Shown piece by piece: positions 1 through 16,354 of a DNA stretch of 64,000 nucleotides. This stretch comes from Eriocheir sinensis (lineage: Eukaryota > Arthropoda > Malacostraca > Decapoda > Varunidae). The notes below the pieces were generated by a model. The model saw only the letters and a list, made by a program, of their open reading frames with translations, did no database searches and was not told where the DNA came from. Numbering within the stretch: the first letter of the stretch is position 1; each line of letters opens with the position of its first letter. The position numbers and the translations under genes are program-made. The DNA lies in NCBI RefSeq assembly GCF_024679095.1, contig NC_066578.1, forward strand, positions 538,601 to 602,600. The letters run 5' to 3'.

Positions 1-75
1 AGGTTAGGTTAGGTTAGGTTAGGTTAGCAACCTGTCGGGGGGGGTCCAGGGGGGCTGCGGTTAGGTTAGGTTAAC
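1..75. repeat. short TTAGG-type telomere-like runs
   Basis: About five consecutive TTAGG units at 1-27, then a G-rich spacer and a second short run at about 58-73. TTAGG is the usual arthropod telomeric motif. The run is short and interrupted, so it is an interstitial tract or part of a dispersed repeat rather than a chromosome end. Similar short runs occur near 47230 and 47370. Confidence 0.6.
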
Positions 76-1146
76 AGAAATTTTCCTAAATTTTTCTTGC
101 CCATTTTTCGCTTATTTGGCTCCCCCCCCCCCAAAACCCCCGATTCCCCACGTGCCCCCAGGCTTGTTGGGGACTGGGGAGGGGGGGTGGTAGGGAAAGG
201 GAGGAAGGAGTTCTTATGCATTTTTACCCATTAGATTTTTGGTTGGAAGAGGGGGGGTGGGGGGGGGCCGGAAAAAAAAACTAGTGATTTGCGGTAGAAA
301 TGACAAGCATATTCTTTCAAAACAGGCAGAAATCTACCAGAAAAAAATAGTTTCGTTCCGAAATGCGAAACTGGTGAAGTCGTAAAAATTTACCCGAGGC
401 AGATCGTTCAATGAGTATGACTTGGCACCATGTCTTTAGTGTGAGGACTTTCATTAGAGTACTTTCATCACGTTGCAAGCAGGATAATCGTTATTTTATC
501 CTGTGTCATTCGGTACATGGTTTCCTGTATCAGTGCTATTGTGAAAAAAAAAAATCAGTGAATGTCCTCTTTTTTTCAATATTTTCCATATTATAAGTAA
601 GCTCAGCGATTCGGTCCTGCTTCGACATCACATGAGAGCCTAGGGACAGGGAAGCAGTGTCACATAGCAGAAATAGGTGTTTCTTCTGTCCAGCAAAAGG
701 AGCCAGCCAGACCAGGCCTTATACTGCATTCACTGCAGCAAGCCTGTGAGTCCAAAGCACTCCAGTGTGCTGTTTGCTGAATGCCACGGATTGGATTGAT
801 AGGTAACTAACTCAAATTTACAGTATGTTGCTGCATATTCACTATGGTATATCAGTACCGCCAAATCTGCGCACGTAAAATGAGTGTTTTACATTTGTTT
901 CCGGTGACATGTTTCCTGCAACATTGAGGACTCACTGGCTATCAGGGGCACTGTTGCGGGAGCCGCGAGCTCTTCCTGCACATTAGCGCGGCTGTTTCGT
1001 TACCCTTGGCGTCGCGGGTAATGACGTTCGCTCCGGGAGGCTCGTCGGGGTCCTGTTCGGGATGCTCTGGAGCCGAATTTTCAAGAGAAGCGGGAGACGA
1101 CCTGGCGTGGACTCCTTTGTTGGGTGTCTTCCCTCCATCACCATTA
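76..1146. other. no gene recognised
   Basis: G/C homopolymer-rich sequence near 120-270, otherwise unremarkable. I see no conserved coding potential and no repeat family that I recognise. Confidence 0.4.
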
Positions 1147-1206
1147 TCAACTCCTCCTCCTTCTCCTCCTCCTCCTCCTCCTCCTCCTCTTCCTCCTCTT
1201 CCGCTG
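1147..1206 (+). repeat. (TCC)n microsatellite abutting LINE 3' fragment
   Basis: TCC/TCT-rich tract immediately 5' of the truncated family E LINE. A second TCC tract follows the element at 1787-1811, so the fragment is bracketed by the same simple repeat. Confidence 0.7.
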
Positions 1207-1811
1207 GAATACGCCGTGCAATTCTGGTCTCCTAATTACAGGAAAGACATTGAATTACTTGAGAGAGTACAGCGCCGCGCCACGAAGATGATACCATCAC
1301 TGAGGACGAAGCCCTATGAAGAGCGACTCGAGCGACTCAACCTCTTCACGTTGGAAAAGAGACGCCTGCGGGGAGACGTGATACAAGTCTTTAAGTACCT
1401 GAACAAGCTCAGCAATGTTGATCACTCCAAACTCTTCACGCTACAAACCAACCTGAGAACAAGAAACAACGGAAAAATAATTCAAGGAAAGCGATGCAAT
1501 ACCGACATCGGCAGGAGTTATTTCTCGAATAGAGTTGTTCGCCACTGGAACAGCCTTCCTGCAGAAGTGGTTAGCGCAGAGACCATCAACTCCTTCAAGA
1601 AACGCATTGATCGCCACTTTGCTGCATCGGGAGTGAACTGAACGTTCCCAAGAGCAGATACACAAGTGCTTTAATCCTTCCCTGCAAGCCACTCCTATGG
1701 CAAACGGATTGATTGAATCACTGAACGCAGGCAGCCTAGTAATGAGCCAACAGGCTTTCTGCTGCCTGCTAGTCCATGTTTCCATGTTTCCTCCTCCTCC
1801 TCCTCCTCCTC
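1207..1811 (+). mobile_element. CR1-like LINE, 3' end (family E)
   Basis: The reading frame ending at 1641 encodes the C-terminal part of a CR1-type non-LTR reverse transcriptase: a YAVQFWSPNYRKD segment, LERVQRRATKMIPSLR, a LNLFTLEKRRLRGD segment, and the end RHFAASGVN followed by a stop. The 3' UTR runs to a tail of two TTTCCATG units and then (CCT)n. The same C-terminus and tail recur on the minus strand at 56.77-57.6 kb and 61.1-61.64 kb. The catalytic RT core is absent, so this is a dead, 5'-truncated copy. The open frame starting upstream at 1006 is only a fusion with flanking repeat. Confidence 0.88.
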
Positions 1812-3500
1812 CGTTTACCGTCTACTTTCGAGACCACTTTATCTCATATTTGTAAGAGTTATAATTTTCAAATTATCGTGTTTCGAGGCAGCCATCAGTG
1901 GTTGTATGGAGACGGGAGCTGTTGAGGAGAGAAAAACGATTGAATTAACTGCTCCCGACCGGGGGGAGGGGGGCGGCGTCTGAGGCGGCGATCATGCTAT
2001 ACGGTATTACGTGGGGGCTGCTGGTTATTCCTGTTAAGACCCAAAGAATATAGAACTATCATCAATACTTCAAAACGTATACTTGTCTAAAGAAAAAAAA
2101 AAGTTTTAACGCGGTGAGGTTTCTTGGGTGAGAGGTGCGTCGCTGTGTTGAGTGTGCCGCCGTGGACAGACTCAGCGGAAAACTGTACCTTAGAGAAATT
2201 TGTCAAGTTATTAATGTCACACGTAAAACACTTAGCAGCGAAATAAGCGATGCCGTGTTAGGAGTGTGACGGTAGGGATGTTGCCGCTACAGACAAACAC
2301 TCCAGGAAGAACTGCACTGGAAGAAAGTCAAGTCATTAATACCTCAGATAATACACTTAACGGGCGAGTTAACTTTTTGTCGGCGCTGTGTACCCTTGCC
2401 GGGGGCCCGAGGTGTTCCTGCGTCAGTCTGCCAACAGCCGGGCCCGTCGAGGCAGCTGTCGGTCTCGTCATGTTGACACGGCCGCGTCACTCTGATTGTG
2501 TGGCGTTCGTGCGTCCTGTTAAAATCTGACGTGTACCTAGCACCATTTTTTGTAAGTGAGCACCTACCACCCCGTAAAAACTGCCGCGTACCCATTACCT
2601 TCATCTAATCCCGCGGACTTCTTTCTTGGAATTTCCTCGTTTTTCATCTCATACACAAAAAATGCAGTGTATACCTATCCCCTTCCTCTTATCTCCTGCC
2701 CTCCTTCTTTCAGTCCCTCCCTCCTTCTCCATTACACACACTTTCTACTCTTCCACCCTCGCCCTCCTCACCATGCCTCGTGTGTGTACCTATTATTTTT
2801 AAAGAGAGCATCTGCCACTCTGGATAGATATAAGAGTCCTGCGTCCCGTTTGCCGACTTGCGCGCCCCGAGGCAGGAAAGAATCCGTGCCCTCCCTGCCT
2901 GCCTCAAGGAACACCGCAGTCCATTATATTAAACAGTTACGACGAACTGTGTACCGACGCTCGACTGCTAACTGTTCACGGAAAGACGGTGCGAGAAGAA
3001 AAGGACTGCAGAAGTATGGAAGGGGAAGAGGCACATAGAAAAAATATAGGTAAAGGCACAAGCAATGAACAAGGAAAAGAAAAGGTCAAAATTAAGGAGA
3101 GGAGGAAGGAACCCATAACCTGCCCAAAGGATTCCATGTCCGAATTTCTGTTAACGATTCGCTTGTATGAACTTTCTTTAGCGCCCGCCCAACCCCCTCC
3201 ACTCTACCCCCTCCCCACCCCTCCCCCCACACAAAGCATATCTCGATAGTGATCTAATGAGAGATACCATCGTGGCCACAGCGGCATAAATATACTGCTA
3301 ATTGAATTGGTTATTTGGAAGGATTTATGGCAGGAAGAAAGGGAGCAAAAAATGGTGGGGTTTCATGTATTCTGCGGGCGTCCTTGGGGGCGGGCACCTG
3401 GAATTTGGGGGAACCTACAACCAGGTAAAGGTTGTGAGCACTTAAATGTTGGGTCCAGTAATGTGAATAATGATATGAATGAGGAAATAAAAGAAAAATG
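1812..3500. other. no gene recognised
   Basis: Unique-looking sequence with short open frames that show no recognisable motif, no consistent splice signals and no conserved-looking composition. There is a C-rich stretch near 3190-3235. Confidence 0.4.
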
Positions 3501-3558
3501 ATGCTAACAGTAACAATAATCATAAAAGTAATAATTGTAATAATATAAAAAAGGGACA

Positions 3559-5280
<1,722 letters not shown>

Positions 5281-5534
5281 ACGTTTAAATGTTCCCGTCA
5301 ATTGTTTACACTGTTAGTACGTATAGTGCTCTTGTTGTTCCTGTTTGTTTGAAGATATTTAAAGACGTTTAAATGCGCACGTCAATTGTTTACACTGTTA
5401 GTACGTATAGTGCTCTTGTTGTTCCTGTTTGTTTGAAGATATTTAAAGACGTTTAAATGCGCACGTCAATTGTTTACACTGTTAGTACGTATAGTGCTCT
5501 TGTTGTTCCTATTTGTTTGAAGATATTTAAAGAC
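5281..5534. repeat. 84-bp tandem repeat, three copies
   Basis: Units begin with ACGTTTAAATG at 5281, 5365 and 5449, a period of exactly 84 bp, and are near-identical. Each contains ACTGTTAGTACGTATAGTGC. As 84 is a multiple of three the frame would be kept, but I see no coding signal. Confidence 0.93.
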
Positions 5535-5974
5535 AACGTAATCGTCTGGGAACTGGTAGAGAACATTTTACGTTGAAGAGGCGTAAAGTCATGAGTATAC
5601 TATGATCGTAAAATCCTCTCGGTTATTGATATCTCTTGGGGACGTAATAGAAAATCTGGTCGTATATGTACAATGACGCTGCAGTGCTCGCGTTTATATA
5701 TATTTTGGAGAGAATTTCGACACTGCTTTTACCTCGAACCTTACGATCGCTTCCCTCTGTATTTTCGGAGAAACAAAAAAGGGAACATATTATATTAAGA
5801 GCAAGACATTCCTCCTTCCTAGAAACCGAAGAAGACAAGACCCTCAGTCAGGCGAGGCAGCATGTTTGTAAGCACTGACACGGCGCCTTGCATGTCGTGG
5901 CTGCCTTGACAAGCTGATGTAAGGCTACACGAGGAAACTACTCCTAATGAGAGGCGAGGACGGGGTGCAAAACA

Positions 5975-6196
5975 GGGCCCGAATTCACAAACATACACAA
6001 TAACTACGAACTAACAAAACTACGCACTATTGATTTAGTTACCGACGTTAGCGTCAGATTCACAAAGCAAACTTTAGATGGTTGTTAGAGGCGCGCTAAG
6101 TCAGCGAGGCCGCTGAGTGGATAAGCGTCATCGATGACGTCATCTGACTCACGGCGAATCACAGGTCCCGCAACGGTATCAGCTGTGTTTACATAG
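5975..6196 (+). promoter_or_regulatory. candidate promoter and 5' non-coding exon of the Myb/SANT gene
   Basis: A perfect CRE/ATF palindrome TGACGTCA lies at 6135-6142 and an AP-1-type TGACTCA at 6145-6151. Some 45 bp further is a near-consensus splice donor, ATAG/GTAAGTACC, with the exon ending at 6196. The next good acceptors on this strand are those of the duplicated first coding exons (6380, 6784). I infer a TATA-less promoter and an untranslated first exon. The stretch starts with GGGCCCGAATTCACAAA (5975), which resembles the ends of some DNA transposons, so the regulatory region may be transposon-derived. No transcript evidence is available. Confidence 0.4.
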
Positions 6197-6379
6197 GTAA
6201 GTACCGAAGCTACTTAATAAAGTCAAATTGCAGAAACAGGCTGCTGAACACTACAACAGTAAACCCAGATGACAATAACAAGGCGTTACAGTAGAAGGGA
6301 AAAGTTATCAAGGCTCAGATTACACGGTCAAGGGGGGTAGAAGTCGCTATCCACCCCTCTCTCCCTCTCAGCCCTTCAC

Positions 6380-6634
6380 TGTCGCCTCACACTCCGTCAT
6401 TCACCAGCAGCTACTAGCCTTGGTGGAAGAGGTGGAGAGGAGGGAAAACATCATTTCTGGGAAGCATGATGATGTGAAGGGTGTGGTGACAGCAAGCAAG
6501 AGGCAGGCGTGGGAGGAACGGTGTCCAATGGAGCGTGGATGAACTTCAACGAAAGTTCAGCCTGAAGCTGCCAGAAGTCCCAGCAGGGCGAAAAACAAAA
6601 CTGGCTGCGTAAATGAAGCCTATTCAACACACAG
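6380..6634 (+). pseudogene. broken tandem copy of the Myb/SANT first coding exon
   Basis: This stretch aligns with the functional exon at 6784-7103. It has the same acceptor context (a pyrimidine run ending CTCTCAG before 6380), the same core (LALVEEVERRE followed by a SGKHDD segment) and the same donor (ACAG/GTTAGTCA at 6634). It has lost part of the domain (the WEE region runs into CPMERG and a stop) and the start region has decayed. It is a tandem duplication of the exon plus flanking intron, with this copy now non-functional or skipped. Confidence 0.75.
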
Positions 6635-6811
6635 GTTAGTCAAATAAATGTTGTGAGCACATGGCTGGAAGTTAGAGATCCAAACTACGAAAACAAGAAT
6701 TATCAGTAAAAGGGGCGATGTTATCGGCGGTCGAGGGGGAAGGGTGATAGGGATGGACAATGTTTTTCCCTCTCCACACTCAGTATCCCCTTGTATTTTG
6801 TCGCCACTGCA

Positions 6812-10200
<3,389 letters not shown>

Positions 10201-10399
10201 TTCTTTCGTATCCTTCTAGTCAAATACACAGTGCATGTCTCTAGCAGTATTTCGGGCTTTATTGTGAGTTCTGTATATGTATTAGTCTTTGTGTCATCGC
10301 TTCTTTCTAATTTGCATTCTTCGGCGTCTCAGCAATACCCAGGAAGCTTGTTTTTGAGTACCCACCACACCATACTTTCCCTCTGACATAACTGCTGCG

Positions 10400-11790
10400 T
10401 CTGTGTTCTTCCTCCTCCACAATTCTTCCTCTGTTCCACTATTTTTCCTCCATTTCTCTATATGCTTCCTCAATTCCCATCCTCTTCCTCCATTTCTCTG
10501 TATGCTTCCTCAATTCCCTTCCTCTTCCTCAATTCTTTCTCTATCCTTTCTCCTTTCCTCTATTCATATCCCTGTCACTTTGTATTATTCCTCCCCTTCC
10601 TCATCCTATCCACACCCCCAGAGAGAAAACTATCGTGCATTTATTCTTTTCTGTGCCTCTAAAACGAGCGCAAAGAAGCGACACCCCACAATGGCCGCTC
10701 TCGTTATTATGTACCTAGCGTTCTTCCACTCCACCACCATCACGAGACCCCCAGGTAGAGATAGAGAAGAAAAAAAAGCAAGAAAAAAAAACTGCCGGCA
10801 ACAACAAAGTGACCATCAGCACACTTCTCTCCCTCCCTCCTCTCTCTCTCTCCTTTCTCTCCCTCCCTCGCTCGCTCCTTCTCTTCCCTCCCTCCGTGCC
10901 TTCCTCCTTCCCTTTTCTCCCTCTCTTCCTCTCTTCCACGTACTATCTCGATTCCTCCCCTCCGTTTCTTCTTCCTTTCCTCCCTCTTTCTCTCCCCTCT
11001 CTTTCTCTTCCTTTATCCCTACTTCTTCCTTTCTCTCCATTCCTCGCTTTTTCTCTACCTCCCTCCCTCCTTTCCACTCTTCCTTGTATCAAACTTTCTT
11101 CCCTTCCTTTTCTCCCTCTTTCTCTCCTCTTTTCCTCTTCCTTTATATCTTATTCTCTTCTCCTATTCCTTTCCTCCATTTCTTTCTTCCTCTTTGTCTT
11201 TGTCTTCCTGCTCCTCACCCCTAGCCCATCTTTTTCTTCTTGCATTCTTCTCGCTCCTCTTTCTTCCCTCTATTTATATTACACCCTTTCCTCTTCTATC
11301 CTCCCTCCTTCGCTGCTTCAATGTCTACACCTCTCCCTCCTTCCTTCTATTCTGTTGTTTATCTTCATTCCTCTATTCTTCCTCCCTCTCTCCGCCTCTC
11401 GAGTACTCTCTCCCAATTCCTTTTCTCCCTCTCTTTATGATTCATCCATCTCTCCTTCCCTCCCTCACCCTCTTTCTTTATTCTTCTCCTTTTCCTTCCT
11501 TCTGTTCTCTATTCACCCATCTCTCTATTTTTCCTACCACTCTTCTTTTGTTATCTAGCTCCCTCTTTCTTTCCCTCTCTTCTTCTTCAGCCATCTCTCC
11601 CTCCTTCCCTCCCTTTCTTCTTTCTTCTCTCCATCTTTCTTTCCCTTCCTCCTTCTCTTCTCTCTTCAGCCATCTCTCCTTTCTCGTCACCTCTCTTCAC
11701 TCTTTATCCCTCTCTCCCTTATTATCTCTCTCCCTGCATCATCCCCCTCCTTCATCGGCTTCCTTCCACGGCTGTTCCTTCATTGATATT
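10400..11790 (+). repeat. long polypyrimidine tract (CTT/CCT-rich)
   Basis: About 1.4 kb of nearly pure C/T on the + strand, broken only by a mixed patch at about 10600-10815. It has internal short duplications (CTTCCTCCATTTCTCT near 10446 and 10486). Long open frames here (Ser/Leu/Pro/Phe only) are composition artefacts. It lies about 200 bp past the Myb/SANT stop codon. Confidence 0.9.
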
Positions 11791-11959
11791 TCCGCCCCTC
11801 GCCCCATGTCATGTTCCTCCCGACATGCAGATCAGCGGCCATGACAGGCTAGTTAGCGGCGCCCTCTGTTGGCCGGGAGATTAATTACGATCAGAATGAA
11901 GGATGAATGTATCGTAGGAGTAGGTTGTTAGGAAGTTTATCTGTTGTTTTTCATGCTTG

Positions 11960-12436
11960 TGTTTCTTCCTTTAGTTTTTCTTTCTGGTCTTTTTTTTTCT
12001 TGTTCTTGCTCTTGTTATTGTTCTTCTCGTTTTCTCTCTTGGTCTTCTTTTTTTCCTTCTGCTTTTTCTTCTTTTTCTTCTTCTTTTTCTTTTTTTCTTT
12101 TTTCTTCCTCTTATTTTTTTCTTATTCCTTTTCTTTTTTCTTTTACTATTGTTATTTTTTTTCTTATTTTCCTTTTTTTTATATTTTTCGTTTCCTTTTC
12201 TTCTTTTTTCCTCCTCGTCCTCCTCCTTGTCCTCATCATCTTCCTCGTCCTCCTCCTCCTCCTCCTCCTCCTCGTCCTCCTCCTCCTCCTCCTCCTCCTC
12301 CTCCTCCTTCTCTTCCTCGTCCTCCTCCTCCTCCTCCTCCTCCTCCTCCTCATCGTCCTCGTCCTCGTCCTCCTCTTCTTCATCCTCTTCCTCCTCCTCC
12401 TCCTCCTCCTCCTCCTCCTCCTCCTCCTCCTCCTCC
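11960..12436 (+). repeat. TTC/TCC-rich tract ending in (TCC)n
   Basis: T-rich pyrimidine sequence grading into (TCC)n with TCG variants at 12206-12436. It translates to poly-Phe, poly-Ser, poly-Leu or poly-Pro in the three frames, so it is not coding. Confidence 0.93.
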
Positions 12437-12463
12437 TTAACATAATTTTCCTTCCACCGTTAG

Positions 12464-12912
12464 CCCCGCCTCCACCACCACCACCAACACTACCACATCA
12501 TCATCATCATCATCATCAACAACAACAAAGAAATAATGCAACATGTAATACAATAGCAGACACAAAAACAGCAACAACAAAAACCGCTACTACACCAAGA
12601 ATGAGTAAATGGCTAAAAAAAAGTATATAGGCCTGGATAAACAAAATGCGGTGACTTAAAACCCTCCTAGTAACCACAACAATGATAATTAATGAAAAAA
12701 ACAATGAAAAAAATCGCCAGAGATATCACCACTACCACCACCACCACCACCACCACCATCACCTCCCTCCCCCCCTCCACCACTATTACCCCCATTATGC
12801 TTCATCAGAGTACCCCGATATGCATCTTCCCATCAATCATAAGCGCCGTTCATGACAACAACACCGCGACAAGAGCCACGTCACCACCACCACCACCACC
12901 ACCACCACCAGC
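12464..12912 (+). repeat. (CCA)n/(ATC)n-rich region
   Basis: Clusters of CCA, CAT and CAA repeats (12470-12530, 12725-12765, 12880-12912). No coding signal. Confidence 0.8.
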
Positions 12913-12949
12913 CTACCATGGGAGGGAAGGCTTGTGGTTTCATTTAGAT

Positions 12950-13085
12950 TAACACAGTGAAAAACATCCCAAATGAACACCACTGAGTGCCAGGATTCGA
13001 ACCCGGGCCTTCTGACTAGAAGTCAGGGCAGCATACCGACCAGACCACCGATGGGTGTTCATTTGGGATGTTTTTCACTGTGTTA
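12950..13085 (-). mobile_element. tRNA-like SINE flanked by ~32-bp inverted repeats
   Basis: On the minus strand, 13053-12982 reads as a tRNA-like module: GGTGGTCTGGTCGGTATGC (A-box region), an anticodon-like loop CTTCTAG, and GGGTTCGAATCC, a perfect B-box. It is bracketed by 12950-12981 (TAACACAGTGAAAAACATCC...) and its inverted copy at 13054-13085. A related copy lies on the + strand at 13261-13348. Confidence 0.75.
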
Positions 13086-13163
13086 ATACAGTTTCTCTAA
13101 TGTATTTACACACCGTATGTGCCATAAGGGTTTGATTAAAAGCGTTTCCGTCGGTCACGGGTG

Positions 13164-13348
13164 TGGGCGGGGCTACCTTCACCTTCATGTCCACAGTGCG
13201 GGGCTGGGGCGTCAGTTAATGGCCGCAGAAGTGACCTCTGGCGCGGTAACCTTTTAGCCCATCGGTGGTCTGGTAGGTATGCTGCCCTGACTTATAGTCA
13301 GAAGGCCCGGGTTAGAATCCTGGCACTCAGTGGTGTTCATTTGGGATG
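13164..13348 (+). mobile_element. second copy of the tRNA-like SINE
   Basis: 13261-13332 repeats the tRNA-like module of 12982-13053 in the opposite orientation, with a mutated B-box (GGGTTAGAATCC). It is followed by TTCATTTGGGATG, the start of the same flanking arm. About 95 bp of G-rich sequence upstream may be part of the element. Confidence 0.65.
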
Positions 13349-13369
13349 CTTGTGGTTTTAGTGAGGGAA

Positions 13370-13790
13370 GTGAAGCGTGGAGGTATGGGAGGTAAATGCT
13401 GGCTTGGCGAAAGGAAAATGAGAAGGGAAAAGGAAGGAGGAGTGGAGAGGAAAAGAGGGGAGGAAGGACAGAGGGTGAGGCGAGAAAGGGAGGAATGAGA
13501 GTGTGGTATGGAGAGGAAGGGAAGAAAGGGAGGATAGTATGGTGAGGAAGGGGGGGTGGCGTGGTGAGGAAAGGAGATCGTGTGATGAGGAAGGCAAGGG
13601 GAAGTGAGACGGTGTGATGAGGAAGGAAGGAAAGGGAGGGTGGTATGGTGATGAAAGGAGGGAAGGGAGGGAGGTATGGTGAGGACAGGAGTGAGATGGT
13701 GTGTTGAGGAAAGCAAGGGATGGTAGGATAATGTGGTGAGTAATGAAGAAAGTGTAGGTGGTTTGGTGAGGTAGGGCATGTGGGTGGTGT
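13370..13790. repeat. AG-rich minisatellite (GGTGAGGAAGG-type units)
   Basis: Degenerate purine-rich units built around GGTATGGTGAGGAAGG and GGTGTGATGAGGAAGG. The same unit family recurs at 15355-15530. Open frames on the minus strand (Ser/Pro/Leu/His) are artefacts. Confidence 0.8.
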
Positions 13791-13841
13791 ATGTGGAAGG
13801 GAAAAAGAGGATAAGGGATATGGAGGTGATGTGGAGATTGC

Positions 13842-13932
13842 TTTTTTTTCTTTTACATCAAAGGAGACGGTTCAAGGGCATAAAAAAAGAAAACAATAAT
13901 GAAAAAAAAAAGCCCGCTACTTACTGCTCCTG
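13842..13932 (-). mobile_element. LINE family A 3' tail (minus)
   Basis: The reverse complement carries the family A 3' UTR: GGAGCAGTAAGTAGCGGGC, then GCCCTTGAACCGTCTCC and TTTGATGTAAAA. It is a very short 5'-truncated copy, paired head to head with the + copy at 14078-14231. Confidence 0.8.
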
Positions 13933-14077
13933 TTACCCTCGCCAATACTGTTATCCTTTCACTCTTATTAGTTGGTTTGTATTTATAACCAAAGACACAT
14001 TTCAAGCGACACAGTACTAACGGAAAGTAGTTAATGGTCACAGCGGTAAGTGGTATAGCTTCTGTCTTGGCTGTAGA

Positions 14078-14231
14078 AATATCTGGACACCTTTCCTCCC
14101 GAAATTGACCTCTCTTTTTGGCCACTCATATGTACTCTATTCAGGAGCAGTAAGTAGCGGGCTTCTTTTATTTGATATTATTGTTTTCTTTTTTTACGCC
14201 CTTGAACTGTCTCCTTTGATGTAAAAAAATA
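14078..14231 (+). mobile_element. LINE family A 3' end (plus)
   Basis: Begins TCTGGACACCTTTCCTCCCG (the very C-terminus/3' UTR of family A) and ends TCTCCTTTGATGTAAAAAAA. With the minus copy at 13842-13932 it makes a ~90-bp inverted repeat around a ~145-bp centre. Confidence 0.8.
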
Positions 14232-15050
14232 TCCGTCTTTCTATATGTAAATTAATGAGGGATGCTGTAAATACTTGTAATATTATGAGACAGAACCTGC
14301 TATTTTTTTACTGTTGCTGTCTTAGAAAACATTGCAGATATCATGCACAAAAAGCCAAGCATAAATCCCACTTGAATATTTGTATGCCTATGAATTTTAG
14401 AAGCCATACCAACTGATGAACAATAACATTTTCTGGATATTTTGCTACAGAGTAATCAGTTCCTATAAATATCAGCCTAGATTACTTTTTTTCTACTCTT
14501 TGTTTCTCTTCTCTCGCTCTCACACGCACACACAAATACTTTCTAGTTTACAATTATTTGATCATAGTAGATCGCATATTTTAACTGACTGATGGATGTA
14601 ATTGCTATGGATGACTGAAGGAATTAATTGGCGGAGTAATTAGTGTCTGATTTCACCTTCTCAGTTAAACCTGCGGCTGTGACTGGCTGGCTAACTCGGT
14701 GGCTATCTGGCTGAGTGATGAACCTCGTGGGCGATTGATTTGCTCTGAAACTGGAGGTGCGGGGTGATAAGATGAGGGAGCTGCAGGGACTTGTGGATGT
14801 TCCTGAGTTATTTATAAAGCAGAGGAAGCAGATGAAAGGGGAAAAAATGAGAAAACAAAAAAAAAGCAATGCACTTCTCCTGTATTGAAAATGGAATGAG
14901 AGGCCAAAAAGGGAGGGTCATTGAGGGGCCAGACAGTGACATGGTGGCGTGACTAACGATGCGTGGAATACAGCTGATGAGGGTGCTGTATGGTGAGTGG
15001 CAGGAGGAAGTGGCAGTGGTGGCCTTATTATTATTATTTTTTACGCAGGC
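14232..15050. other. no gene recognised
   Basis: AT-rich intergenic sequence. Nothing recognisable. Confidence 0.35.
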
Positions 15051-15057
15051 AAAAAGG

Positions 15058-15190
15058 GTTACAGGGGTCAGCTCCCGAGATTGACCTCTTCTTTGGCCAC
15101 TCTCTACTTTTGTCTGTTGTGGGAGCGGCAAGTAGCGGGCTTTTTTCTGCATTTTTTGTTACCCTTGAGCTGTCTCCTTTGTTGTAAAAA
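15058..15190 (+). mobile_element. LINE family A 3' tail (plus)
   Basis: Contains AGCTCCCGAGATTGACCTC, GGCAAGTAGCGGGC and CTGTCTCCTTTGTTGTAAAA, the 3' UTR of family A. The 5' part is missing. Confidence 0.8.
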
Positions 15191-15354
15191 AGAAAGAAAA
15201 AAGACGTTAGTAGCACAGTCGAATCACATACATATAAAAGGTAAAGTTAGGGGCATAGGCTATAGCTGCGCGTGACCTCAGTGCTCATCTCCGTCGTATT
15301 ATATATTCATAGTGCCTGCCGTTTATATATGCTTGGCCCGTGCAAGGGAAAGTA

Positions 15355-15660
15355 GGATAGTGTGATGAGGAAGGAAGGAAAGGGAGGGTGGTATGGTGAG
15401 GAACAGAGGGAAGGGAAGGTGGTATGGAGAGGAAGGGAAGAAAAGGAGAATAGTACGGTGAGGAAGAGAGGGAAGGGAGGGTGGCATAATGAGTACAGTT
15501 GCGACGGGAGATGGTGTGATGAGGAAGGTTCACCTCTCGACCAAAGCGGCTGAGTTAACTGACGGTCATCTGGACAGCTTGTGGGAAATCTTGGCCACTC
15601 AGCGATGGTTGAAAACTGTCAGATGGCTGCGGTAGAACTCAAACACTCGTCTCCGGAACC
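15355..15660. repeat. AG-rich minisatellite followed by a decayed S1 SINE (minus)
   Basis: 15355-15530 repeats the GGTATGGTGAGGAA unit family of 13.4-13.8 kb. From about 15519 the sequence GACAGCTTGTGGGAAATCTT...GGCCACTCAGCG matches, with many changes, the reverse strand of SINE S1. Confidence 0.6.

Positions 15661-16354
<694 letters not shown>

Noticed and set aside
1..75. Chromosome end
   Set aside because: Only about five TTAGG units, followed by ordinary DNA; an interstitial run is sufficient.
10403..11844. Several 200-270-codon Ser/Leu/Pro frames
   Set aside because: They arise from C/T-only DNA, which lacks stop codons by composition; no motifs.
13327..13779. 150-codon Ser/Pro/His frame on the minus strand
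   Set aside because: Comes from the AG-rich minisatellite; units are not in frame with each other.
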